Shown here in pieces: positions 39,446 through 49,700 of a DNA stretch of 64,000 nucleotides. The position numbers and the translations under genes were made by a program. The notes beneath the pieces were generated by a model that had not been told where the DNA came from, did no database searches, and saw nothing but the letters and a program-made list of their open reading frames with translations. Position 1 is the stretch's first letter. Every line of letters begins with the position of its first letter. Source of the stretch: a virus; IMG/VR virus record IMGVR_UViG_3300014050_000004, positions 1 to 64,000 of that record; one strand, given 5' to 3'.

Positions 39446-40495
39446 TCAGGGTACGACCTGGGTATATTTGAAGGTGACTGTGAATGCCGAGGGAGAAACG
39501 CCTGTGTTCGTCACTCTGAAGAACATTCCAGAGGTTGTGTAGAATGCTGGCACTGGCACGAAGCTAATGTCGTACACTGAGAGAGAAGTGACAGCTTCTG
39601 CTGCGAACCCAGTACTTGCGCAGGGGTAAGGAGCACCCGGAAGTGTCCGAGTATCCGAACTTCTGCCTGCACTTGTAGTGTATCCCCGAATCCAGGCACT
39701 CGAGGGTGTTGTGGTGCCTGCAGATATAAGGAAAAACAGAGTCCCAAAGTCCAAGTTGAAATCTTGGTAAGACCCTGCGTTCAGCGAAGCTGTTGTGAAG
39801 GTGAGGGTTTCTACGGTTGGAGTGGGAGGCACAGGTGCTGCGGCCCACTTCATCCCCAAGGGCTCAGCAGGATCAGCAACAAGGTACTCACCTGTGTCTC
39901 CAAGAGGTAGTATATCTGGAGTGTTCGGCCCCGAGCCTACAATCAGGTCGCCCTTGGCATCGATAATGGAGTTCTGAATCGAATCTGTTGTGGGAAGTGG
40001 AGCCCACTTCATCCCCAAAGGTTCGGAGGGGTCGGCAAAAAGGCACTCTCCAGTATCTCCGATTGCCAGAATGCTTGGGTTGTCGTTGGACTGACCCACA
40101 ATCAGGTCACCTTTCGCAGCAATTATAGAGTTCTCAATGTAGTCCCCACCTGGGCCAGGGTCACCCGACCCTGTTGTAATCCATGAGGATCCGTCCCATA
40201 TTTTGAGCAAAGGGTTACTCTCGCTTGTTGTGTCAAGCCAAAATTCACCTTTACAGTTCCCCGCATATCCGGCAGGATCGGAATTTGGAGGGTCGGACCC
40301 TACGAAGCAAGGGCCAATCTTAACCAACTCCCCATTATTGCTGTCGGAAAAGTACAGTCCGGGTTCGGCCAAGTTGATGTTGATGGCTGGTTGTCCATCT
40401 AACAGCAAGCTTGGGTTCGGCCTTTTGCTAGCTACAGAAGACCTGAGAAGTTGGATCGGAGTGATTATGTCTGAGCTGCTTGATGGCGAAGGCAT
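39446..40495 (-). CDS. Tail fibre protein with KGDLIVG repeats
   Basis: 349 residues. Two repeats of about 53 residues (AAKGDLIVG...GDTGECLFADPSEPLGMKWA and DAKGDLIVG...GDTGEYLVADPAEPLGMKWA) lie at about 140-250, a motif common in cyanophage and other phage fibres. The start MPSPSSSSDIITPIQLLRSS resembles the start of the 49477 gene (LKKSSILGKRP...INLAEPGLYF), so all three fibre genes share an N-terminal attachment region. GGGTAAGT element 39 nt upstream. Confidence 0.8.
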   Translation of the reverse strand: MPSPSSSSDIITPIQLLRSSVASKRPNPSLLLDGQPAININLAEPGLYFSDSNNGELVKIGPCFVGSDPPNSDPAGYAGNCKGEFWLDTTSESNPLLKIWDGSSWITTGSGDPGPGGDYIENSIIAAKGDLIVGQSNDNPSILAIGDTGECLFADPSEPLGMKWAPLPTTDSIQNSIIDAKGDLIVGSGPNTPDILPLGDTGEYLVADPAEPLGMKWAAAPVPPTPTVETLTFTTASLNAGSYQDFNLDFGTLFFLISAGTTTPSSAWIRGYTTSAGRSSDTRTLPGAPYPCASTGFAAEAVTSLSVYDISFVPVPAFYTTSGMFFRVTNTGVSPSAFTVTFKYTQVVP

Positions 40496-40526
40496 TTGGA
40501 TAGCGGTTGTAAATGCAATAAGTTAA

Positions 40527-40534
40527 ACTTACCC
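40527..40534 (-). promoter_or_regulatory. GGGTAAGT element (candidate late promoter)
   Basis: GGGTAAGTTTAAC, 39 nt before the ATG at 40495, in a 47-nt gap with no other feature. Confidence 0.55.
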
Positions 40535-40542
40535 GGAAAACG

Positions 40543-43500
40543 TTATATTTTCACTACCACTATCATCCCGTGGTTGGGGTGCTCATTTATGACAGTACTG
40601 ATAGCTTGCTGCTTGTACAAGTAGTATATGTTGTGAAGTCCAGGGGTAAGGGATCGAGCCCATTGGGACCCTGCTGTTGTGTTAATTAATTGGCACTCTC
40701 CGTAGAAAGCGTCATCCGGAGGAGCCGTTGTCGAATCTATTCCTGGAGCCACATATATTACACACTCGTAGGGAGAAGAAAGAGGATTGTTGTAAATGTC
40801 CAAGAACGCTGTAACCAAGGTGTTATTAGCTTGAACGAAACTCACTCTTGGGGCAACAGGATAGACCGAGCTTGGGGGAGTGGCCCAGCTTAAAGTTGGA
40901 TAGTCCCAAGAGTCTCCGAAGAAGTACACAGCTCTTGCATCGTACAAATTATACAAATTTGCAAGATAGACTTTCGGGAATCCTGAGCTTCCTGATCCAG
41001 AGACAACTCCGCCAAGTGAGATGGTGGAATTGCCAGCTGTGGTTGTGCGGATCACTCCCACCAATCTCTTTCCAGCCTCTCCCGATTTGTGAGGTATGCC
41101 ATCTTTGTACCCTCTTGAGGGTGGCGTTGAATCGTTGACCCAAGGAGAGAAGTCTGCAGCCAGAACAGGAGTCAAAAGAGTTCCGGAGTTGTAAAGATAT
41201 ATGTCGTAGAGGGTGTTGGCAGCGAGAGAGCTGAGAGAGAAAGATGGTATTGTGATAGTATCAAACTTGAGAACGTACCACCTTGGATACAAACCACTGG
41301 GCTCATACAAAGCAATCTCATTTCCATTCCAAGGGTGCACATACAGGGTGCTTCCGCTTTGGTCTGAGGACGGTACAGCTGAAGTAGAACTGAGACTTAA
41401 TCTCAAGTTCACAACATTCTTGACGGAATCTCCCAGAGCTTGAATAAGGGTTGCAGGAGTGACTGCAAGGGTGTTAGAAGTGAATTGCTTCACTTCTTCA
41501 TTCGTGGCAATCTCAATAATGCCAGCTTGAGTTTCTGAGGCCAGAGGGAAGTTCTGTATCTGGCAAGATTCTCCTATGATGAGGTTGTTTTCTACAGTAA
41601 GATTGTCAACAACTAGGTTCGGGTAGTAGGTTGGAATGTCAACTCCGCCAAACGGATTTCCGATGTCTGCAACGCTCGTTACAGAGCCAGTTGCCAGATC
41701 TGTCAAACCAGCAGCACTTACGAAGTACCCTTCTTGGTTGAAGCCGGTTGCATACACCCTTCCGCCCAAGCTGTTGGTGAAGTAGTATGTAAACTGGTTT
41801 TGTACGGAGAGATCTCCTTGGTAGCTTGGGAGAGCCTTCGTGTAATTCAAGAAACCAGCCCACTCCCATGAGTGACCAAACATTCGAATTATGGTCGGTC
41901 TTCTGAACTCTATGGGCCAATTTGATAGCAGGGAAGCAGCTCCATCAGGCACATAGCCTTTCATGTCAACGTTCGATGCTGGGTTCAACTCCCTGTTTGC
42001 CGTCGTTGTTGGAGTCAAAATGTCTTCTGCTTCGGAAAGTGAGAAACCAATTCCGAGCAAGAACTGAAGAACCCCTCTATAATCCGTTGAAGAGGTGTAC
42101 TGGGCTTTAATGAGAGGGTCGCTCACCCAACAAGTGGAAAGATTATAGCCGCAGTTTTGAGTGTACCCGTCTCCATCAGTATCGTTGTCGAAGTATACGG
42201 ATGGAGCAAGGGTAGAGAAGTAGTCGTAAGCGTTGTAATCGCTTGGCATGTGAACGTACGACTGATTCCATTTGTACGTGTCAAACAGAGTGTCGGAGTT
42301 CTGAATCAAGCAAGTGTAGTGCTTATTCTGATATCTAACCGTATCTCCAGGTCTGTAGAACTTGCCTGCACCCCAAAGATTCGTAGCGTTTGATCTTTGA
42401 ACAGTTATCTGTACCTTTTTCACCACCGGGTCATTTCCGATGGGGATCGGACCGGACTTGTTCACAAGCACCATGTCTTCTTCCGGAAGAAGGCTGTCAA
42501 TGCCTCCTTCTGGACCAACAACTGTCTGAATTACATAGTCTCTGAGGGGAGTCCTTACGTTGTTGTCAGTATTTGTGACTATGAGTGAGTACCTTCTTTG
42601 GTCAACGGATCTGTTGTCAACCAGGCGTCGAATGTAGACCCTATTCCCCGCCAAATCCGGATTAATTCCGGATCCTGGTGTTTCTCCTGAGTCGCTTTCT
42701 AGGGGTACGGTGATTTCAATCTCATCTGGCTGAGAAGAATTCCAGGCGGAGGCTGTGAGAGGAGATCTCCAGTCTGGCCCGACAGGGTTTTCTACCCACA
42801 AGTAGCTTCCAGCCCGGAGAGAGTAATTCTTGGAGTTGAGTATCTCAGGGTTCCCTGGAGAAGAAGGAGAGTCAAGGAGAGGTTCAGTTAGGACAAGAGT
42901 GGTTGCATTGTTCGCTACACCGGAGTCAATCGTTCCAATGTAGATGGACACTACGTTGAGAGTTTGATCCGTCAAGTTTGTAGCAATGCTTATCGACCCA
43001 ACATTCCAGTTTGTGTCTTGTGGGAAGGCTTCTGATCTATATCCCTCTGCCAAAGCTGCACAGCCACCGAAAGAGCTGTTTGAGTTGGTTATAGAGATCT
43101 CTCCGCCACTCTTCGCCCAATGGTGAATGCCCTGACCGATCGCAAAAACTGAAACTTCCTGAATGAATGCCCCATTTGAGGCTTTTATGTGGAAGCTCTT
43201 TTTCAGAGGGTCCATCCTGACATTGTTTGGATCCAAAGAGATGTAAGTGGAGTAGTTTGTGATTGTGTTGGTCCATGTTTTTGGACCGGTATTATACCTC
43301 TGCCAGCAAGTCAGGTCTTTTTGGATGCTTACCCCAGTGAACTGGGCTGTTACAATAGACCTGAATCCGGTGACATTTGAACCGTTGGCATCTATGCCGC
43401 ACAATCCGTAAGAGGACCTGACAGAGCAGTTGAAGATATAAGGAGATGATCCGAATACTCCGTCTGTGTCCTCTTCAGGGGAACCCTGAGGGGCAGGGGC

Positions 43501-44634
43501 AACAATCTCAGTTTCTCCAGGAGCAACAATCTGATTTGGGGCGTCTTGGTCGAATACCGTTTGTACCTTGTTGTAGTAAGAGGTCAGATCTGAGTCTGAG
43601 ACAAAAGAGAAACACTCCAATAGGTGGTGGCTTTGGTTGTGTCCCAGTTTGTCCTTAAAAGTGAAATTGAAGAAAAACGCTCCTCCAGTAACTCTAAGGA
43701 TAGAAGCTCTGTCATCTTCAATGTCTCCTGTTCGATCTGGAACAAAGGTTGGACGTATGACCGTCTTCCTCAGGTCTTCCCCAATTACCGAAACTCCTCG
43801 TGGAAGGATTATGCCGCCAAAGCTCGAGCTGTTCATGGCTCTCAGGGCTTCCGCGGAAGGTGTTGTTCCATTTACCCAAGGGAGCACAGAGTTGCTTCCA
43901 AGAGCATTATCAATGATGTGTTCCCCTGTGGAGCACTTGATAACGAATCTGTCGAAGAGTTGAGAATCGCTGCCAAGAGCGATTTGAATCCTGGCAACTT
44001 CAAGAGCTGCTCTGGCAATAGTCTTAAAGGGTCTCTGGGGTGTGTAACCAGCAACTGTCATCTGGTTTGTGATTACCGGTGTCACTTCAGAGTTGTACAC
44101 CCCTGTTACATACTCGTCAGATCCAATCTCAGGGTTCACATACAATGTGTAGGACCCTGTTAGCAACTCGCTACTTAGGTCTACTGGGCCGTAGCTAACC
44201 TGAGCCCACTCATCGTTTATACTGATGAAAAGGGTGTTATTTTCGGAGTTCCAGTACAAACTGCCCTCGGCAGCCTCATTATTGCCTGTCCCAATTACCG
44301 GTTCAGTGGCAGATTGAGGAACAATGGGCTTCAAGCTCATGGAAGTGGAGCCTTCAATAGAAAGCCCAAATCCTTTCTTAACCCAGAGCAGAGAGTTTGA
44401 GGTTCCGTTGAAAAGGAAAGCATCCGACTCTGGAGCATTTGGCCATGTGTAGGAGTTGAAAGCTCCTTGGTTATTTGTTTTGACCACCCCTGAGGCTGTC
44501 GTCGGATTGAAGGATATCGTACCGTCTGAAGCTATGGATACTCCCGGACCTTGCTTAACACCCTGGGGTTGTCCTGGGAGAACAGGACCTTGTCCGTTGT
44601 CTCCCATTAGCAATTGAGCTCTAGTTAGTCCCAC
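40543..44634 (-). CDS. Giant tail fibre/baseplate-periphery protein A
   Basis: 1363 residues, mainly beta-rich. Starts at GTG 44634 (MGLTRAQLLMGDNGQGP). The middle has SLYWNSENNTLFISINDEWAQV, then ILPRGVSVIGEDLRKTVIRP, a beta-helix-like region paralogous to the next gene (ILPTGITIAGMDLKKCILSP). A shared HSWEWAGFLNYTKALPSYQ/HTWTFSGYYNYSRGLPRFQ motif lies in the C-terminal third. Such proteins form the long distal fibres that recognise the host surface. Confidence 0.75.
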   Translation of the reverse strand: MGLTRAQLLMGDNGQGPVLPGQPQGVKQGPGVSIASDGTISFNPTTASGVVKTNNQGAFNSYTWPNAPESDAFLFNGTSNSLLWVKKGFGLSIEGSTSMSLKPIVPQSATEPVIGTGNNEAAEGSLYWNSENNTLFISINDEWAQVSYGPVDLSSELLTGSYTLYVNPEIGSDEYVTGVYNSEVTPVITNQMTVAGYTPQRPFKTIARAALEVARIQIALGSDSQLFDRFVIKCSTGEHIIDNALGSNSVLPWVNGTTPSAEALRAMNSSSFGGIILPRGVSVIGEDLRKTVIRPTFVPDRTGDIEDDRASILRVTGGAFFFNFTFKDKLGHNQSHHLLECFSFVSDSDLTSYYNKVQTVFDQDAPNQIVAPGETEIVAPAPQGSPEEDTDGVFGSSPYIFNCSVRSSYGLCGIDANGSNVTGFRSIVTAQFTGVSIQKDLTCWQRYNTGPKTWTNTITNYSTYISLDPNNVRMDPLKKSFHIKASNGAFIQEVSVFAIGQGIHHWAKSGGEISITNSNSSFGGCAALAEGYRSEAFPQDTNWNVGSISIATNLTDQTLNVVSIYIGTIDSGVANNATTLVLTEPLLDSPSSPGNPEILNSKNYSLRAGSYLWVENPVGPDWRSPLTASAWNSSQPDEIEITVPLESDSGETPGSGINPDLAGNRVYIRRLVDNRSVDQRRYSLIVTNTDNNVRTPLRDYVIQTVVGPEGGIDSLLPEEDMVLVNKSGPIPIGNDPVVKKVQITVQRSNATNLWGAGKFYRPGDTVRYQNKHYTCLIQNSDTLFDTYKWNQSYVHMPSDYNAYDYFSTLAPSVYFDNDTDGDGYTQNCGYNLSTCWVSDPLIKAQYTSSTDYRGVLQFLLGIGFSLSEAEDILTPTTTANRELNPASNVDMKGYVPDGAASLLSNWPIEFRRPTIIRMFGHSWEWAGFLNYTKALPSYQGDLSVQNQFTYYFTNSLGGRVYATGFNQEGYFVSAAGLTDLATGSVTSVADIGNPFGGVDIPTYYPNLVVDNLTVENNLIIGESCQIQNFPLASETQAGIIEIATNEEVKQFTSNTLAVTPATLIQALGDSVKNVVNLRLSLSSTSAVPSSDQSGSTLYVHPWNGNEIALYEPSGLYPRWYVLKFDTITIPSFSLSSLAANTLYDIYLYNSGTLLTPVLAADFSPWVNDSTPPSRGYKDGIPHKSGEAGKRLVGVIRTTTAGNSTISLGGVVSGSGSSGFPKVYLANLYNLYDARAVYFFGDSWDYPTLSWATPPSSVYPVAPRVSFVQANNTLVTAFLDIYNNPLSSPYECVIYVAPGIDSTTAPPDDAFYGECQLINTTAGSQWARSLTPGLHNIYYLYKQQAISTVINEHPNHGMIVVVKI

Positions 44635-44659
44635 TGATGAACATAAAGATTGTAATGAT

Positions 44660-44667
44660 TTTTACCC
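44660..44667 (-). promoter_or_regulatory. GGGTAAAA element (candidate late promoter)
   Basis: GGGTAAAA, 33 nt before GTG 44634, immediately after the stop codon of the upstream fibre gene. Confidence 0.5.
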
Positions 44668-44668
44668 C

Positions 44669-47600
44669 TCAGTTACTCAGGAGTCCCGCTTCATTTGCCA
44701 GGGATAGAACTATCCCAGGACCCCAACTCAAGAAGTTGGGCCCGTATATGCTCGGATTGCCACAGGAGATAAACTCGGAGTTGCCAATTACCCGCAAGTT
44801 TACAGTGGTTCCAGCAAGCGGGGGATCTCCGGAACCAATGAAGGTGATGACCGAATTCGATATCTGATAAGAGACACCAGGGATTTGTATCACGCCTCCA
44901 AGGCTTAAAATGAGATTGTCTTCTGTGACAGAGGAAGGATTGACAGGTTGTCCGTTGTATGTGAGCGGGAAGGAGACACTTGCACCATCAAACACAAGAG
45001 TGTCAAGAGAGTAGACCTTGACCGGGTAGATGGATCTCAGAGACCAGTAAGAACCGGAAGCAAAGACTCGTATGTCAGAGCTTGTATTTGCTGGGGGAGC
45101 CCCTGTAAAGTTAAAGATTATTGTCTCTGGAGACGGTCTTTCAATTGAATAGGAGAATGGAGACAGGGGACTGGTCGTTGACAAGGGAACTTGCATAACC
45201 CCTCCGAGGAACACGAATGTGTTGGAGGGTGTTATTTCGGTTGCAAGCAATCCTGTTATGTCTGATGGGGCAATAGCAGACAAATCCACCGTAAAGGAGG
45301 ATCGGGAACCGTCAAATGGTTCAATGAATTTGAGAGTGAAGACTTTCAAAGTTTTCGAAGAATCAGCACTCGTGATAACCCTTACATTTGCAACCAGATC
45401 TTCCAGTGGAGAAGCAGAGAATTGTATTGAGTTGTTGACGATTACGTAATCTTCCAAAGGTACCTGAGCTACGCCCCCCACTGTGACAATCACTGATTCG
45501 GAAGACAACTGATCTTGAGGGATCGGTAGGCCAGACCTGCGAAGTTCGAATGACAAAGATGTTCCATTGAACTGGGTCGAAATATCGTCTGCGGAGAACA
45601 CGGATACCTGGGAAGGGAATTCCACGTATTCTTGCTCTTCATACAACTGCTGATTGCCCTGATTAACAGTTGGAGAGGTTGGCTCAAAGTAAGTTGCAGT
45701 GAGAGCTTGTCTCTGAGGGCCGAATTGCACAATTTCTCCCTTGTCGTTGATTCCGGTAACAGTTAACTTGCCGCTCCACAAAGTGTACGCTTGGAAGTCA
45801 GCAGCCAACTTTCGAGTGATGTCGGTGGACTGGAATCTTGGTAAGCCTCTGGAGTAGTTGTAGTAACCCGAGAAGGTCCAAGTGTGGGTGTTTGCAATGA
45901 TTGAGGAAGGTTGGTTGAATTCCAACGGCCATTTACCAGTCGAAATTGCATATCCATTGACGGGTAGTATAGAATTCAAGCTTTCTATGGACAACAACCT
46001 TTCTCCCCAATACTTTGGCTTGAGGTAAGGCAGCATAACATCATTGGCATATCCCATGATCTCAAAGAACCTGAGAACGGATCTCTTGGTGTTTGTCCAA
46101 GCTGGGTCGTAAAGATTTGCCTCTGGTAGAGAGTTTGTGGAACACACAATCACTTGGGTTTGCATGGGCCATGTGTAGCTCGTCCCGTTTTCCGGGATTG
46201 AGGAGGTGTAGGAGCTATTGTCAGGGGTTAAGCGGATGCCTCTAACTATTGAACCGTTTAACCCAATTACACGTATGTACTCATAAGACGCTCCAGACCT
46301 CAAAGCCAGGACGGATACTTTTTGTCTTGGGTTTGGAATACTTGTTGGAGACAATACTGAGAACTCAATGACTGCAGGCCTGTACCTTCTTGGCCCGCCT
46401 GTTTCAGTGGATAGTAAAGCCAGTTGCTCAGATTGAATTAGAGTGGTTGGGGTTACAGTGTATGTGGTCGGCCCATCTTCTGTAGAGGACAGACATATCC
46501 CGAGACTCGCCGAACTGTCATCTCCATCAAAGCAATCCTGAGTCGAGTAGGCAGGGTAGGGAGATGTGGCTCCTCTGAAATATACTTCTGAGGGGTACAG
46601 GGAAGCGTAAGGGTCTGGGCCATAAGTCCCCTGGAAAGCTCCAGAGACTATGTCTTGTCTTTCGGTGACACTTGAGTCAACGAAAGGGGAGTAGGGCTGA
46701 TACGGTGCAAGAGAATAAGGACCAAATTCTCCGTTGAAGGTAGGAGTTTCTCCGTAGTATACGGAGCTCCACATATTGTTCTCCGCAACGTACCAGTTTC
46801 TTTCTTTGTGGGTGACGTATGTTCCAACCGGGTTTTTGAAGTTTGTCCCTTGGACCCAAGGCCTGCTGTAATCGGAGACTGTGACTGCCACGTAGTAACT
46901 CAGATCCTGGTTGGTATCTGCGAGAACGTAATTGAATTGGGGAGAAGAGGCTAAGCTTCCGGTCCCTACCGCGTCCACGGTGAAGACCCTTCCCCACCCT
47001 CCTGAAATACCAGGGTCAAACTGAACATTTGGTCTGATTAGATTGGATCCCAGTTGCTGACTCGTCTGGTTCAATCTCAAAACAAAGCCAACTTGAGGGG
47101 CAATGGAGTTGGGATTCGTGTTGCTCAGGTACAAAGTGTAGGCCCTGTCAAACTCTGGCCTCGGGTCTTTGAACCTTCTGATGTAAGGCACACCGAGCAA
47201 TGGCAAAAGTGTCGGGTCATTTGGAATTGTGCTATCCGAAGCCCTGAGCCTGAGGCTTGCGAACCTGAGAGGGTCATCTAAACCTGTGACTACCGTGGGG
47301 CCTCCGTCCGTTGCGAAGAATCCTCTGTAAGTGCATTGTTCTGTTTCAACCCATAGAGCACTCCCGGGAGCGAGGGAATAAGGCAACAAGAACCCAGGAG
47401 AGAAGTCGGCACTCAGCTCAATGATTTGGACTTCAGGGTCTTCCGGGTCAAGGTATATGTTGAGGATCTTGGATCCGAGAGACAACACCTTTTTATTTTC
47501 TGGGTTCTCAGCCTGAGATTTGGTCAAAGCAAGAGGTCTCTGTACCCCTTCAAGAACGAAACCTTTGCAATTTTCATTGGCCCCTCCAGTGCTGTTTATG

Positions 47601-49477
47601 CCTTGGAATCCCTCTGATTTGAAGGACATGGAACCGAAGTTAGAAGTGCTGTTTGTCAGGTTACACAACCCCCCGTTCAAAGCCCACACCCCGATAGCGG
47701 TACCGATTGTATACACGGATTGCAATTGAGCATAGGCTCCATTTCTCACTCTGAACCCGAAGTGTCTGAAGTCCTCGTCGATGTCTACGATACCTATGTT
47801 CCTCTCTTCACCAGTTACAGTTTCGGACAGGTTTTTGTAGTAGTACCGTATGTTGTTAATTGGGGTGGAGTTGAGAAGAGACAACTGGCTCTCTGTCGAC
47901 ACATCAAACAAGCTCTCTGGTCTGTCTGTAGCTGGCAAAGAGAGGTATTGCGCTTGTGTAAGATTCCACCACTTCTGCTCAGACACGCCGTTCTCATTCA
48001 CTAAAGTAGTATATATCTCGTACACAGAAGGGTCATTTTGCAGTGAAACTGCTGTGCACCCGTAAGCTGTTATAGACTTGAACCCTTCAACAACGTCCCC
48101 GTCAAAGTCTCCCCACACCATTCCATAGTCGGACCTTAGGGTGATGTCTTTCGCGTAAAAGGAAGAGTTCTTTGTTGTATTGGCATCTAAATTGCTTGGA
48201 TATGGACTTGAGGTAGCACCAACGATCTCGTAGTCCCCTCTGCCAACCAAAGAAATACCATCAACGACTCTGCCACCGAAAAACTTAGAAAAAGCCCTCT
48301 GTACTTTGGTGTAAAAGATTCCAATTTCTTCCTTGCTTGCGTTGGTTACGGCTCTCAATCTGTGAGCAGATTTCAAGTCAAGCTTGAAGGTCATCTTCGA
48401 GTTGATGCTGTCTGGTAAAGTTGGCATCTCGGAGAAAGAAACGTATTCTCCGCTGGTTTCTGTTCCCTGCAAGCTTGAAGACAAGTATGTCTTGAATGGG
48501 GAAATTGGTATCGCGTAATAATACCCTGAGACAAAAGTTCCGGTGGATTGGTCTACTTCCGCATTAAGATCCACCCTCACAAGGTCGTTGAACTTGAGGC
48601 TGTGTGGCCTTCTGGTTTCAAACACAGACAAAGAGTTTGAGTCGGAAACACTCACAACCTCAGAAAAAGCCCTCTTGTCCGAAAATGTAAAGGTGTTAAT
48701 ATAGCTGTTACCAGACCCTTTCAGAATCGAGGAGATCCCTTCATTGCTGGATGTGTTGAGGGGGCTGTCTACCGGGTGTCTGTAAGAAGGTACATAGCTC
48801 GGAGACAAGATGCACTTTTTCAGGTCCATTCCGGCTATTGTGATTCCCGTTGGAAGAATCAGCCCTCCGCTCTCAGAGTTGAACTTTACGAGATCTGTGA
48901 TTGTAACTTCCTGGTCTCCTGAGGAAAAGTCAACTGTGAAGTTGTCTATAGATTCTCCCCTCTCATTGTTCACTGCAATCAAAGAGGGAGCCAAGAATAT
49001 CGTATATCTGTTGTTCTCTACGGTTTTGTCAAAACCAGCAAGCACGTTATTGATGTACTTCTTTGACACTTCTAGAATTGCCCTGTTGAGTGTCTGGAAA
49101 GGCAGGGTCTGTCCGTTGTTGTCTAACCTATCTGTTGAATAGCTGAACTCAGGAGCAACAAAAACGCAATTTTCCGTACCCCCAAGGAAAGGGGAAGCTA
49201 CAGCTCGCCAAACTTTCTTCGCTTCCTCAATCGAACCGACATTCAGATTGCCCTTTGACAAGTCATACCAAGTCTCTCCACGAGAGGGGGATTCTAACGG
49301 TTTGGCGTAAGATATAGAAGTGGGTCCAACCTTGACCACCTCACCATTTGAGGTTTCAAAGAAAAGTCCGGGATCCTCATAATTAGTATTGAGAGCTAGT
49401 TCCCCGGGATCGATGTTTTCGTTTGTCGGTCTTTTGCCAAGGATACTAGACTTTTTGAGGATTATTTTGTCTGCCAT
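44669..49477 (-). CDS. Giant tail fibre/baseplate-periphery protein B
   Basis: 1602 residues, largest product here. N-terminus: LKKSSILGKRPTNENIDPGELALNTNYEDPGLFFETSNGEVVKVGP, a phage fibre attachment motif seen in the 40495 gene. It shares two segments with fibre A (see that entry). The last 350 residues contain repeated LGGVxQxP units (VTVGGVAQVPLEDY, VFLGGVMQVPLST, LSLGGVIQIPGVSY), at least three beta-repeats that probably form the tip. The product is virion-associated and likely host-binding. Confidence 0.78.
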   Translation of the reverse strand: MADKIILKKSSILGKRPTNENIDPGELALNTNYEDPGLFFETSNGEVVKVGPTSISYAKPLESPSRGETWYDLSKGNLNVGSIEEAKKVWRAVASPFLGGTENCVFVAPEFSYSTDRLDNNGQTLPFQTLNRAILEVSKKYINNVLAGFDKTVENNRYTIFLAPSLIAVNNERGESIDNFTVDFSSGDQEVTITDLVKFNSESGGLILPTGITIAGMDLKKCILSPSYVPSYRHPVDSPLNTSSNEGISSILKGSGNSYINTFTFSDKRAFSEVVSVSDSNSLSVFETRRPHSLKFNDLVRVDLNAEVDQSTGTFVSGYYYAIPISPFKTYLSSSLQGTETSGEYVSFSEMPTLPDSINSKMTFKLDLKSAHRLRAVTNASKEEIGIFYTKVQRAFSKFFGGRVVDGISLVGRGDYEIVGATSSPYPSNLDANTTKNSSFYAKDITLRSDYGMVWGDFDGDVVEGFKSITAYGCTAVSLQNDPSVYEIYTTLVNENGVSEQKWWNLTQAQYLSLPATDRPESLFDVSTESQLSLLNSTPINNIRYYYKNLSETVTGEERNIGIVDIDEDFRHFGFRVRNGAYAQLQSVYTIGTAIGVWALNGGLCNLTNSTSNFGSMSFKSEGFQGINSTGGANENCKGFVLEGVQRPLALTKSQAENPENKKVLSLGSKILNIYLDPEDPEVQIIELSADFSPGFLLPYSLAPGSALWVETEQCTYRGFFATDGGPTVVTGLDDPLRFASLRLRASDSTIPNDPTLLPLLGVPYIRRFKDPRPEFDRAYTLYLSNTNPNSIAPQVGFVLRLNQTSQQLGSNLIRPNVQFDPGISGGWGRVFTVDAVGTGSLASSPQFNYVLADTNQDLSYYVAVTVSDYSRPWVQGTNFKNPVGTYVTHKERNWYVAENNMWSSVYYGETPTFNGEFGPYSLAPYQPYSPFVDSSVTERQDIVSGAFQGTYGPDPYASLYPSEVYFRGATSPYPAYSTQDCFDGDDSSASLGICLSSTEDGPTTYTVTPTTLIQSEQLALLSTETGGPRRYRPAVIEFSVLSPTSIPNPRQKVSVLALRSGASYEYIRVIGLNGSIVRGIRLTPDNSSYTSSIPENGTSYTWPMQTQVIVCSTNSLPEANLYDPAWTNTKRSVLRFFEIMGYANDVMLPYLKPKYWGERLLSIESLNSILPVNGYAISTGKWPLEFNQPSSIIANTHTWTFSGYYNYSRGLPRFQSTDITRKLAADFQAYTLWSGKLTVTGINDKGEIVQFGPQRQALTATYFEPTSPTVNQGNQQLYEEQEYVEFPSQVSVFSADDISTQFNGTSLSFELRRSGLPIPQDQLSSESVIVTVGGVAQVPLEDYVIVNNSIQFSASPLEDLVANVRVITSADSSKTLKVFTLKFIEPFDGSRSSFTVDLSAIAPSDITGLLATEITPSNTFVFLGGVMQVPLSTTSPLSPFSYSIERPSPETIIFNFTGAPPANTSSDIRVFASGSYWSLRSIYPVKVYSLDTLVFDGASVSFPLTYNGQPVNPSSVTEDNLILSLGGVIQIPGVSYQISNSVITFIGSGDPPLAGTTVNLRVIGNSEFISCGNPSIYGPNFLSWGPGIVLSLANEAGLLSN

Positions 49478-49524
49478 TTTTTGTCTGCTAAAGAGCTTTA
49501 CATGAGCACAAGGGTGCCCATATT

Positions 49525-49532
49525 ACTTACCC
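49525..49532 (-). promoter_or_regulatory. GGGTAAGT element (candidate late promoter)
   Basis: GGGTAAGT preceded by AAAA, 55 nt before the ATG at 49477; the longest distance in the set. Confidence 0.4.
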
Positions 49533-49535
49533 TTT

Positions 49536-49700
49536 TCAGAGATACCTGCTGGCTTCCAAGGTTTCTTCGCTCACTTTGCCTTCCCTTGCTAATTTGTCTG
49601 CTGTATTGAAGGCTAGTGAAGCTTGCTCTTGTTTGTCCGGATCCCTACGAAGTCTCTTGTAGAGATCAATTAGCTCAATGTACTGTTTGTCAGATTCCAT
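49536..49700 (-). CDS. Small helical protein, paralog of the gene at 52082
   Basis: 54 residues. It reads KQYIELIDLYKRLRRD..., then ADKLAREGKVSEE, ending EASRYL. This parallels KEYMFLMAKYKQARRV...AMKIKKSGNV...GSDYL of the 52082 gene over nearly the whole length. It overlaps the end of the kinase gene by 11 nt. Function unknown; its charge pattern suggests a two-helix hairpin. Confidence 0.75.
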   Translation of the reverse strand: MESDKQYIELIDLYKRLRRDPDKQEQASLAFNTADKLAREGKVSEETLEASRYL

